NCBI GenBank assembly: GCA_963822905.1
Contig: CAWGJF010000001.1
Location: 1,798,001 to 1,862,000, forward strand
Direction: 5' to 3'
Length of the DNA stretch: 64,000 nt
Source: CAWGJF01 sp963822905
GTDB lineage: Bacteria; Bacteroidota; Ignavibacteria; Ignavibacteriales; Ignavibacteriaceae
The notes beneath the pieces are model-generated. The model saw only the letters and a list, made by a program, of their open reading frames with translations, was not told the origin of the DNA and searched no databases. The translations under genes and the position numbers were made by a program. Positions 57,110 to 64,000 of this stretch are shown in pieces (positions within the stretch are counted from its first letter, which is position 1; each line of letters starts with the position of its first letter).

Positions 57110-57898
57110 ATGAAGAAGGTTTTAATAACAGGAACATCAAGAGGATTAGGTAAAGCACTTGCTAAAGAATTCAATGAAAGAAAATATGATGTGATAGCAA
57201 GTGCAAGAAATATTAGTGATCTGAATGATTTGGATGTATATAAGAAAATTTCTTTAGACGTAAAAAATGAGAGCCAAATAAAAAATGCGGTTGATGAATG
57301 CGGTGGCATCGATGTTTTAATTAATAATGCTGTTTACTCTGTTGCCGGGCCGATTGAAGTTATTCCAATCGAGGAAATAAAGAAGGAATATGAAACAAGT
57401 GTATTAGGTCCGTTAAGAATGATCAGGGCGTTTGTTCCGGGTATGCGAAAAAACAAAAAAGGAATAATCGTAAATATTTCTTCAGCTGCGGATCGGTTTG
57501 CGCCGCCTTACGGAGGTTCGTATTCTTCCGCCAAAGCCGCGCTCGCTATGATGAGCGAAGCTCTTCATTTTGAATTAAAACATTTCGGAATAAAAGTAAT
57601 ATTAATTGAATCCGGCTCAATTAAAACTGATATGCCGATAAGGCAAAAACATTTTTCTTCATCTGATTATCAGCCACTTTACGAGCAAATGAAATTACGC
57701 TTTGAAGAATTTTTAAAAGATGATAAAAGACCGGAGCCTTCTGAGATAGCAAAACTTATTGCTGATAAAATTGAAGACCCCGAAATTAAATTCAGAGTCC
57801 CCATTGGTAAAGATGCGGAGTATCTCATATCACAACATTCAAAAATGAGTGGTGAAGAATGGGAACAGTCAGCAATGTTTAAGGGTCTTAATTGGTAA
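57110..57898 (+). CDS. short-chain dehydrogenase/reductase
   Basis: 262-residue NAD(P)-dependent oxidoreductase. Cofactor motif VLITGTSRGLGKALAKEF, LINNAVYSVAG, and the catalytic Ser plus Tyr-x-x-x-Lys in NISSAADRF and SYSSAKAAL. The C terminus differs from FabG. Divergent from the MocR regulator and followed by a small membrane-protein gene. Substrate unknown. Confidence 0.93.
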   Translation: MKKVLITGTSRGLGKALAKEFNERKYDVIASARNISDLNDLDVYKKISLDVKNESQIKNAVDECGGIDVLINNAVYSVAGPIEVIPIEEIKKEYETSVLGPLRMIRAFVPGMRKNKKGIIVNISSAADRFAPPYGGSYSSAKAALAMMSEALHFELKHFGIKVILIESGSIKTDMPIRQKHFSSSDYQPLYEQMKLRFEEFLKDDKRPEPSEIAKLIADKIEDPEIKFRVPIGKDAEYLISQHSKMSGEEWEQSAMFKGLNW

Positions 57899-57966
57899 AC
57901 TTGATCTTGTTTCTTATCATACTCTTAATTTTATATTAAATTCTATCAACAAATTGAGAGATTAAA

Positions 57967-58422
57967 ATGAGCAATATTATTTTAGATATGACAACGATAT
58001 TTATGGGAATAATATTTCTTGCCGGTTTGTATGAAAGATTAGTAAATATGCCAAAATGGTTTTCAGATCCCCCGGCATCTTTTTCTTTTATAAGAGAACA
58101 TACCTCAAAAGCACAAAAAATTCATCTGCCGCTGCAAATACTGTTTCTGCTTTCATTTATAATCGCATTAGTATTAAACTGGGCTGTCGTTCTTATCCGG
58201 ACATATATGCTGCTTTCCATTGGCAGTTTTTTGTTAATCATAATTTCAACAGTGACATATTTTGCAAAAGAAATTATTTACTTTTCTAAAACACCCGAAG
58301 ATGCACCTGCCACTCCGGAACTAATAAAGCGGGCAAAGCTGTGGGAGAAATGGACAACTATAAGAAATATTTTGCAATTGATTGGTTTTGTATTTCTTCT
58401 TTTAGCAGTTTTTAACAAATAA
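57967..58422 (+). CDS. small membrane protein with four helices
   Basis: 151 residues, four predicted helices (about 8-25, 53-70, 78-98 and 128-148). The first loop has ERLVNMPKWFSDPPASFSFI and the last YFSKTPEDAPATPELIKRAK. The layout recalls DUF1772-type proteins but I would not assign it. 68 bases after the SDR gene. Role unknown. Confidence 0.75.
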   Translation: MSNIILDMTTIFMGIIFLAGLYERLVNMPKWFSDPPASFSFIREHTSKAQKIHLPLQILFLLSFIIALVLNWAVVLIRTYMLLSIGSFLLIIISTVTYFAKEIIYFSKTPEDAPATPELIKRAKLWEKWTTIRNILQLIGFVFLLLAVFNK

Positions 58423-58458
58423 CTGAATAATATGTTATAAAATAAAATCGGAAGATAC

Positions 58459-58974
58459 ATGAAGATAAGTGTCTATATCGCAATTTCAGCAAACGGATTA
58501 ATTTCTAACCAAAGAGGAGTTCCCGATTGGCTCTCGCAGGAATACGGCAAGGGCTTTATGCAAATATGCCAGGAGAAAAAGGCTGTAATAATGGGCAAAA
58601 AAACTTATAATATCCTGGCACCGAATAATCTACCGTTCAAAGTAGATGGGACAACAATCGTTTTAACTTCTACCATTCAGGAAAAAACAGATAATAAAAC
58701 TGTAGTTTTTGCAAACAAAACGCCTATGGAAATAATTTCGCTGCTTGAAGAAAAAGGTCACAAAGAAGCGGTAATAATTGGCGGATCAATCACAATAAGT
58801 GAGTTCTTTGATGCTGGATTAGTTGATGATTTTCTTTTGATTATGGAACCTGTTTTTTTCGGCAAGGGAATACTTTTATTCAAGGATGTTGAATTTGAAA
58901 TTAAATTGAGTTTAATAAATGTAACTAAATTAAATTCAAACACAATTCAACTTCATTATGCAGTGCTAAAATAA
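58459..58974 (+). CDS. dihydrofolate reductase / RibD C-terminal family protein
   Basis: 171 residues, fold of DHFR and the reductase domain of RibD. Opens KISVYIAISANGLISNQRGV, then VIMGKKTYNILA and the nucleotide-binding VIIGGSITISEFFDAGLVDD and EPVFFGKGI. Such stand-alone proteins are usually not folate enzymes; function unknown. A second copy of this family starts at 63715. Confidence 0.88.
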   Translation: MKISVYIAISANGLISNQRGVPDWLSQEYGKGFMQICQEKKAVIMGKKTYNILAPNNLPFKVDGTTIVLTSTIQEKTDNKTVVFANKTPMEIISLLEEKGHKEAVIIGGSITISEFFDAGLVDDFLLIMEPVFFGKGILLFKDVEFEIKLSLINVTKLNSNTIQLHYAVLK

Positions 58975-59013
58975 TATAATACTTAAAGCTTAATTAAGTT
59001 CTGAGGATACATA

Positions 59014-60006
59014 ATGAAAAAGAATAAAGAAATTATCGATGAAGTGGAAATAAAACATAAATACACAACTATAAATGGAATTAAATATCATTATGCCGAA
59101 GCGGGAAAGGGACCTTTGGTTTTAATGATTCACGGCGCCTTTGAACTTTGGTATTCATAGAGGCTTCAGATTACAGCTCTTGCAAATGCAGGTTACCACG
59201 CTGTTGCGCCCGATTTAAGAGGGCATGGTAAATCTGAAGTTACACCGAATCCTCGTGACTACAGCCTGTTTCAACACGCTAATGATTTGAAAGCTTTGAT
59301 TGATCATCTGGGAGCAAAGGAAGTTGTTGTAATGGGACACGATTGGGGCGCAAATATTTCCTGGCTAATGCCTATGCTTTATCCTGAAACTATAAAAGCT
59401 CTCGTAGTATTAAGCATTCCATTTTATCCTGAACCGAGAGATCCTGAAAAGATGAAAAACTTTTTTAAAGATAAATTCAGCTTTATGGGATATTTTCAAA
59501 AACCGGGTGCTGCAGAAGCTGAATTTGAAGAAGACCCGCAAAAATTTTACAGGCTTTTTCTTTATGGATTTTCCGGTGATGAACCGAAAGGTACTATCGA
59601 TAATTTGTTTGCTAATAAACCTGCCGATTCAAAACTATTGGTAGGTTTTCCCGAACCATCGAAGCTGCCCTCGTGGTTAACACAAAAAGAAATTGACTAT
59701 TATGCTAAGGCTTATAAAAAAACTGGTTTAACTGGCACTTTAAATTTCTATCGAAATGTAAATGAAGATTATCCATTGCTGAAAGAAGCCTATAAAAATA
59801 AAATAACTCAACCCGTTTTATTTATCGGTGGAGCGGAAGAAGCCGCAGTTAAATATGGTGATTTTGATGCTATGAAAAATGCGCTGGCTAATTTAAGAAA
59901 GACAATTATTCTAAAAGGCTGCGGTCATTATGTTCAGCAGGAAAGAACTGAGGTAGTGAATGCAGAGCTTATTAAATTTTTGGATGAAGAAATTAAAAAA
60001 AGGTGA
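59014..60006 (+). pseudogene. alpha/beta hydrolase, epoxide hydrolase-like, amber stop at codon 49
   Basis: Frame starts MKKNKEIIDEVEIKHKYTTI at 59014. The oxyanion region reads MIHGAFELWYS then a TAG at 59158, followed in the same frame by RLQITALANAGYHAVAPDLR. The family pattern there is HGFPExWYSWR, so the TAG replaces a Trp codon. Downstream are the nucleophile Asp in VVMGHDWGANISW and the catalytic His in GCGHYVQQERTEVV. HGFPE is also changed to HGAFE, so real decay is likely. A shorter protein from an internal start at 59287 would lack the oxyanion part. 331 codons in all. Confidence 0.85.
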
Positions 60007-60045
60007 TGCCGGAATAAACCATTTAATTGCCGAGTTACACCTTTT
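60007..60045. promoter_or_regulatory. Candidate AraC operator, copy C
   Basis: TGCCG at 60007 and 60028, 21 bases apart, with AATAAACC and GTTACACCTTTTT blocks. It starts just after the hydrolase stop and lies about 75 bases before the cupin gene. Downstream bases CAAATTAGAAAGAGAAATTA match copy B (CAAATTGGATAGAGGAATTA). Confidence 0.65.
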
Positions 60046-60120
60046 TCAAATTAGAAAGAGAAATTAAGAATAAAATAAAATCATTCAGTAAAAACATTTT
60101 ATAACAAAATAAAAATTCAA

Positions 60121-60468
60121 ATGAATACCCTAAATATAAATAGTATTAAACCGGCTGGCAGCAGTTCGGCAATATTTGAGGGATTTAAATTTGCTGCCAA
60201 TGCTTCTTTCTTTGTAGTAAACAGTGCGCCCGGTAAAGGCGCCGAAAAACACCGTCATCCTTATGAAGAGATTTTTATAATTCTTGATGGTAAAATTGAA
60301 GTAATAGTAGATGGCGAAAAGCAAATAATTGAAGGAGGCAATATTGCCATCATCCCTCCTAACGCCTGGCATGAGTTTAAAAACCGCTCTGACCACAATG
60401 CGCAAATGGTAAACATCCACCCGGTACCGAAGATGATCCAAAAGTTTTGGAACGAAAATTTAAAATAA
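60121..60468 (+). CDS. cupin domain protein
   Basis: 115-residue single cupin barrel. Motif 1: KGAEKHRHPYEEIFIILDGKI, with two His and a Glu as metal ligands. Motif 2: NIAIIPPNAWHEFKN with the third His. Probably binds a metal and acts as a small dioxygenase, isomerase or sensor. Likely controlled by operator copy C before it. Confidence 0.9.
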   Translation: MNTLNINSIKPAGSSSAIFEGFKFAANASFFVVNSAPGKGAEKHRHPYEEIFIILDGKIEVIVDGEKQIIEGGNIAIIPPNAWHEFKNRSDHNAQMVNIHPVPKMIQKFWNENLK

Positions 60469-60499
60469 TTTTGAAAGATTAAACAACAAAAAATTATTT

Positions 60500-60838
60500 A
60501 TGATACGAATATTTTTAATTATAGAAGCAACTGGTTTTATAGCCGCATCATTAATGCACTTTGGATTTTTTATTCAAGGATATGAACACCCCAAAGCACG
60601 TATCCCGGAAGGCATTATCGGGATAGTTTTATTAATTGGATTAGTGTTTACGATGATTTACCCGGCTAAGACAAATACAATAAGTTTCGTAGTTCAAGGC
60701 TTTGCTTTATTCGGAACCCTCATTGGAGTGTTTACCATAATTGTTGGTGTTGGTCCCAGTACCTTGCCGGATGTTATTTTTCATGTTTTTATTATTTGTC
60801 TTTTAGTTTTTGGTCTGGTTATTACAAAACAAACATAA
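60500..60838 (+). CDS. small membrane protein with four helices
   Basis: 112 residues, four hydrophobic helices (about 4-22, 38-55, 63-82, 90-110). Start RIFLIIEATGFIAASLMHFG and middle GYEHPKARIPEGIIGIVLL. I do not recognise the family. 32 bases after the cupin gene and 20 before the YagU-like gene. Confidence 0.78.
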   Translation: MIRIFLIIEATGFIAASLMHFGFFIQGYEHPKARIPEGIIGIVLLIGLVFTMIYPAKTNTISFVVQGFALFGTLIGVFTIIVGVGPSTLPDVIFHVFIICLLVFGLVITKQT

Positions 60839-60857
60839 GGTTAAAAAAATAAAAAGA

Positions 60858-61355
60858 ATGGATACACAAATTAACTCAATTAAACATAAGTTACCGGTTA
60901 GTCTTATCATTTGGACGGCATTATTAGCGGGTACATTAGATATTTGTGCGGCTTTTATTAATTCATATTTAAGGTCGGGCGTTAGCCCTTTTACTGTTCT
61001 TAGATTTATAGCAAGTGGATTGTTGGGCGATCAGGCATTTACAGGAGGACTTTTAACTGCTTTACTTGGTTTGCTCTTTCATTTTTTTATTGCCTTCAGC
61101 TGGACTTTGATTTTTTTCTTCGCCTATCCAAAACTAAAAATTAAAAGCAACCATAAAATTGTAGCAGGTTTAATATATGGTGTAATAATTTGGTTAATCA
61201 TGAACTTAATTGTGCTTCCGGTTTCCAACACTCCTGCTTTTAAGCAGAGTTTTTTACAAATATTGGTGGGTATTAGTTTTATAATGTTCTTAATTGGTTT
61301 ACCTATCTCTTTGATCTTTCATAAATATGAAGAAAGCCGGCTTATTAAATTTTAA
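60858..61355 (+). CDS. YagU/DUF1440-like membrane protein
   Basis: 165 residues from the ATG at 60858, with four helices. LIIWTALLAGTLDICAAFIN, GLLGDQAFTGGLLTALLGLL and the terminal ISFIMFLIGLPISLIFHKYE. A decayed copy of the same gene is at 55064-55322. Similar membrane proteins occur in Bacteroidota; the relation to YagU is suggested by pattern only. Operator copy B follows 23 bases after the stop. Confidence 0.75.
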   Translation: MDTQINSIKHKLPVSLIIWTALLAGTLDICAAFINSYLRSGVSPFTVLRFIASGLLGDQAFTGGLLTALLGLLFHFFIAFSWTLIFFFAYPKLKIKSNHKIVAGLIYGVIIWLIMNLIVLPVSNTPAFKQSFLQILVGISFIMFLIGLPISLIFHKYEESRLIKF

Positions 61356-61377
61356 AATAAAAGAATTAAAAAAATAA

Positions 61378-61445
61378 TGCCGTATTCAACCCCTTAAAAT
61401 GTCGTTATTGTACCTTTTTCAAATTGGATAGAGGAATTAAATTTG
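61378..61445 (+). promoter_or_regulatory. Candidate AraC operator, copy B, with TAAATTTG promoter element
   Basis: TGCCG at 61378 and TGTCG at 61400, 22 bases apart, with CAACCCCTTAAAA and TTGTACCTTTTTC blocks. TAAATTTG at 61438-61445 fits TAnnTTTG. It starts 24 bases after the last C of the second half-site, exactly as TATGTTTG does in copy A. Confidence 0.65.
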
Positions 61446-61754
61446 CGATAGATTAAGCAGATGAAAAATTATTAAAAGGGTTGGTAAACTGAGAAGGAAA
61501 TGGCAAACAATAAAATCACTAAATCTTGTCGCAATTGGATAGTCTTCTCTATTGGATTAGAAAATTTACTTTTACATTAGCAGAGAGTACCGTTACAGCA
61601 ACCGGAGTGATAATGACCAATTACAAGCGAGCCGGAAAAGTCAAGACAGGTAATGAGAAACTTAAGGAGAAATAAAATGAAAAAACTTGATAATGTCGGT
61701 ATGGAAAAAAACGTATAAAGGTATTTTAAAATTTATAAATAAGGAGAATAACTT
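61446..61754 (+). pseudogene. Fragmentary coding remnants between operator B and the DoxX gene
   Basis: About 300 bases with short protein-like pieces (for example SADEKLLKGL-like and IMTNYKRAGKVKTGNEKLKE, then MKKLDNVGMEKNV after an AAGGAGA). Each is closed by stops. Looks like remains of one or two small genes. A strong ribosome site at about 61666 without a long frame after it supports loss of a gene. Not identified. Confidence 0.4.
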
Positions 61755-62147
61755 ATGAACATTTTTCTTTGGATACTTCAGATATTAATTGCATTGCAAT
61801 TTCTGCAGCACGGTATAATCATGGTTTTTCCCCCGGCAGAATATGTTGAGATAATGAATGCCTCCATGGGTGTCGGGTTACGTTACTTCATAGGCATAGC
61901 AGAATTACTTGCTGTAGCCGGCCTGATTTTACCGGCTTTGCTCCGCATATATACGTGGCTGGTCCCTTTAACTGCAGCGTGTTTGATGGCTGTGGCAGCG
62001 AGTGCTACTGTATTTCACTCACTAAGGGGCGAAGCCGGCAGTGCAATTTATACGGCTGTATTATTTATAGTTATCACTTTCTTTGCTTATATGCGCTGGA
62101 AAGTAAAACCAATTTTACCTCGACAAGCGAAAGAGCCGTCTGTATAA
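61755..62147 (+). CDS. DoxX family membrane protein
   Basis: 130 residues, four helices: LQILIALQFLQHGIIMVFPP, YFIGIAELLAVAGLILPALL and two more, with the DoxX-like layout. Preceded by AAGGAGAA 8 bases before the ATG. GC content rises from here to the window end. Second member of this family in the cluster. Confidence 0.85.
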   Translation: MNIFLWILQILIALQFLQHGIIMVFPPAEYVEIMNASMGVGLRYFIGIAELLAVAGLILPALLRIYTWLVPLTAACLMAVAASATVFHSLRGEAGSAIYTAVLFIVITFFAYMRWKVKPILPRQAKEPSV

Positions 62148-62197
62148 CATTCTTGATCACCAATTAAAATAATTAAAAACTAAAAAAAAGGAAAATA

Positions 62198-62614
62198 ATG
62201 GATACCACGAAAGTCACTATAGAAACAACAATATCTGCGGACACTAAAAAAGTCTGGGACCATTACACAAAACCCGAGCACATTATAAAATGGAACTTTG
62301 CCGCCGATGACTGGCACTGCCCGAGAGCGGAGAACGACCTGAGAGCAGGAGGAAAACTTAAAAGCCGGATGGAAGCGAAAGACGGCAGTTTCGGGTTCGA
62401 CTTTGAAGCAACTTATGATGAAATAGTCGATCAAAAGAAAATAGCTTATACAATTGCTGATGGAAGGAAAGTAACAGTGCATTTTGAAGATCGTGATGGC
62501 AGTACAGTAATTACAACAATCTTTGATGCTGAAAACGAAAACCCCGTTGAGATGCAAAGAACTGGCTGGCAAGCAATCCTGGACAACTTCAAAAAATATG
62601 TGGAAGAAAATTAA
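62198..62614 (+). CDS. SRPBCC (AHSA1-like) protein
   Basis: 138 residues: TTISADTKKVWDHYTKPEHI at the start, KWNFAADDWHCPRAENDLRA and the helix EMQRTGWQAILDNFKKYVEE at the end. Close in type to the proteins annotated as START or AHSA1 domain in Bacteroidota. Starts after AAAAGGAAA. 50 bases after the DoxX gene. Confidence 0.9.
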   Translation: MDTTKVTIETTISADTKKVWDHYTKPEHIIKWNFAADDWHCPRAENDLRAGGKLKSRMEAKDGSFGFDFEATYDEIVDQKKIAYTIADGRKVTVHFEDRDGSTVITTIFDAENENPVEMQRTGWQAILDNFKKYVEEN

Positions 62615-62694
62615 TAGTTGAAGAAAACAATAAAAAAGTAATCATAAAAATGGTAAAATAATTTAATTGAAAAGGTAGGAAGGAGATTAGAGTT

Positions 62695-63594
62695 ATGACA
62701 AAATTCAGAGTTGTGTTTATTGCTGTGGTTCTTTTCGTCTTGGGATCCATGACATGGGCGCAGGAGACCGTTACTGAGCCGGACACCAGCGGTTACGTAG
62801 CTGCTAATGGCATTGATTATTGGTTCGAAATTAGAGGCCAAGGAGAGCCTTTACTACTGCTGCATGGCGGGCTTATGTCAGCCGATGCTTTTGGGCCAGT
62901 CCTTATGAAGCTCGCAGAGACACACCGTGTAATTGGTGTCGATCTGCTTGGGCATGGGCACACAGCGCTTGGCAACAGGAAGATTGTCCCGGCAGAAATC
63001 GGCAATGACCTCGCTATAGTCATTGAGAAACTAGGCATACAGCAGGCAGATGTAATGGGCTACTCTTTTGGTGGAGCTGTTGCGTTGCAGCTTGCATTTC
63101 AGCATCCCTCACTCATACACCGGTTGATACTCGTTTCTACACCTTATGCACAAGACGGCTGGTTTGCAGAAATGTTGCCGCAGCAGGCAGCATTAAATGC
63201 AGCCATGGCTGACCAGTTGAAGGAAACGATGATATATAAATCCTATGTTGCGATTGCACCTAATCCGCAGGATTTTCCAAGGCTTCTCGACGCAATGGGA
63301 GAGGCTATGCGTCAATCGTATGATTGGTCTGAAAGTGTTAAGCAGCTCAAGATGCCGGTAATGCTTGTATATGGTGACGCGGATATGGTTCGTCCTGAAC
63401 ATTACATATCTTTCTATCACCTGCTTGGCGGAGGATTACGCGATGCGGGATGGATGCGCGAGCACATATCAAAGAATCGTTTGGCAATTTTGCCGGACGT
63501 AACACACTACGAGATGGGCTCTTCACTCAAGCTGGCGGAAACAGTGCTGCCGTTCTTGAATGGTGAAATGGATTTAAAAAGTTCGGTTAAATAA
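62695..63594 (+). CDS. exported alpha/beta hydrolase
   Basis: 299 residues with a signal peptide (VVFIAVVLFVLGSMTWAQ). Catalytic Ser in ADVMGYSFGGAVALQ, Asp in VYGDADMV and His in PDVTHYEMG; oxyanion region LLLHGGLMSADAF. Periplasmic serine hydrolase, substrate unknown. AAGGAG upstream. The base composition is clearly higher in GC than most of the window, so it may be a recent arrival. Confidence 0.92.
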   Translation: MTKFRVVFIAVVLFVLGSMTWAQETVTEPDTSGYVAANGIDYWFEIRGQGEPLLLLHGGLMSADAFGPVLMKLAETHRVIGVDLLGHGHTALGNRKIVPAEIGNDLAIVIEKLGIQQADVMGYSFGGAVALQLAFQHPSLIHRLILVSTPYAQDGWFAEMLPQQAALNAAMADQLKETMIYKSYVAIAPNPQDFPRLLDAMGEAMRQSYDWSESVKQLKMPVMLVYGDADMVRPEHYISFYHLLGGGLRDAGWMREHISKNRLAILPDVTHYEMGSSLKLAETVLPFLNGEMDLKSSVK

Positions 63595-63714
63595 AAAATG
63601 AACTGTGTCGAATTCCGATTTCGCCAAACGACTTAGTAATGTTGACCACAATTAATCAATCAAAAAGTAAGATAAACAGACTACTCGACTTACACAATTA
63701 AAAGGAGTAACAAA

Positions 63715-64000
63715 ATGAGAAAAATAATTATCCAGGAGTTTATTTCATTAGATGGAGTAATTCAGGCACCCGGCGGACCAGAGGAAGATAAATCGAGTGA
63801 CTTCAAGTACGGCGGCTGGACTGCTCCGTATTTTCACGAAGCTGACAAAGAAGCCGACAAGTTCATGCAAAAAGTGATGGAGTCAACCGATCTTCTATTG
63901 GGCAAGAAAACATATGAGATTTTTGCTGCGTACTGGCCCGAACATGCAGATATGTGGCCGGGTATCAACGATGTCACAAAATACGTGGTTTCTCATAATC
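63715..64000 (+). CDS. dihydrofolate reductase / RibD C-terminal family protein (3' end outside window)
   Basis: First 95 codons: MRKIIIQEFISLDGVIQAPG, then FMQKVMESTDLLLGKKTYEI and AAYWPEHADMWPGINDVTKY. This is the stand-alone DHFR-like family, a second member after 58459. AAAGGAG 8 bases before the ATG. Cut by the window end. Confidence 0.88.
   Translation, partial: MRKIIIQEFISLDGVIQAPGGPEEDKSSDFKYGGWTAPYFHEADKEADKFMQKVMESTDLLLGKKTYEIFAAYWPEHADMWPGINDVTKYVVSHN

Overview
The window is AT-rich chromosomal DNA from a Gram-negative bacterium, most likely a Bacteroidota/Ignavibacteria-type lineage. The evidence is indirect: a DUF2851 protein, outer-membrane and lipoprotein-type genes, frequent TTG start codons, and several promoters of the Bacteroidota form (TTTG, 18-20 bases, TAnnTTTG). 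There is no rRNA or marker tree here, so the assignment is an inference.

Layout. 1-2904: end of an RND efflux permease gene with three frame breaks. 2940-6177: aldo/keto reductase, DinB-like protein and a Ycf46-type AAA ATPase preceded by two matching 22-base palindromes. 6178-8287: decayed, mostly non-coding DNA with remnants of minus-strand genes. 8288-15438: mixed metabolic and membrane genes (M50 protease, NAT, TMEM175-like channel, chorismate mutase, CDF transporter, aminotransferase, Sel1-repeat protein). 15589-27233: core block with pyrG, a TPR protein, purN, purH, mreB, mreC, mreD/mrdA (read as one frame), rodA and pyrF. 27395-34110: DUF2851, an etfB-etfA-nuclease operon, clpS, pepD, and a SET-domain protein translationally coupled to an exported protein. 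34598-38522: a four-gene porin-multiheme cytochrome cluster (4 + 14 + about 7 haem sites plus a beta-barrel), a candidate outer-membrane electron conduit. 38649-50708: O-antigen ligase-like protein, transketolase, an orphan ParA between two divergent tRNA-Ser genes, a small GIY-YIG gene framed by an 18-base repeat of the tRNA-Ser 3' end, a MATE transporter, and an operon of a DnaQ/UvrC-like nuclease, an IF-2B-like protein and a dipeptidyl peptidase. 50778-64000: a long accessory cluster of small detoxification-type families (VOC, DoxX, SRPBCC, cupin, SDR, RibD/DHFR-like, alpha/beta hydrolases) with a GlxA-type AraC regulator and a MocR regulator.

The most interesting signals are: (1) the GIY-YIG/tRNA-Ser tail element at 43378-43735; (2) four copies of a tandem-repeat operator-like motif restricted to the accessory cluster, one next to the AraC regulator gene; (3) the porin-cytochrome cluster; (4) the paired palindromes before the Ycf46-type gene.

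Caution: several conserved genes (rodA, pepD, ycf46-like, dnaQ/uvrC-like, RND permease) are each interrupted by single-base shifts, often in short homopolymers. Many of these are probably sequence errors. The apparent MreD-PBP2 fusion may be one too. A few others, such as the yagU-like fragment at 55.1 kb and the amber-interrupted hydrolase at 59 kb, look like real decay.
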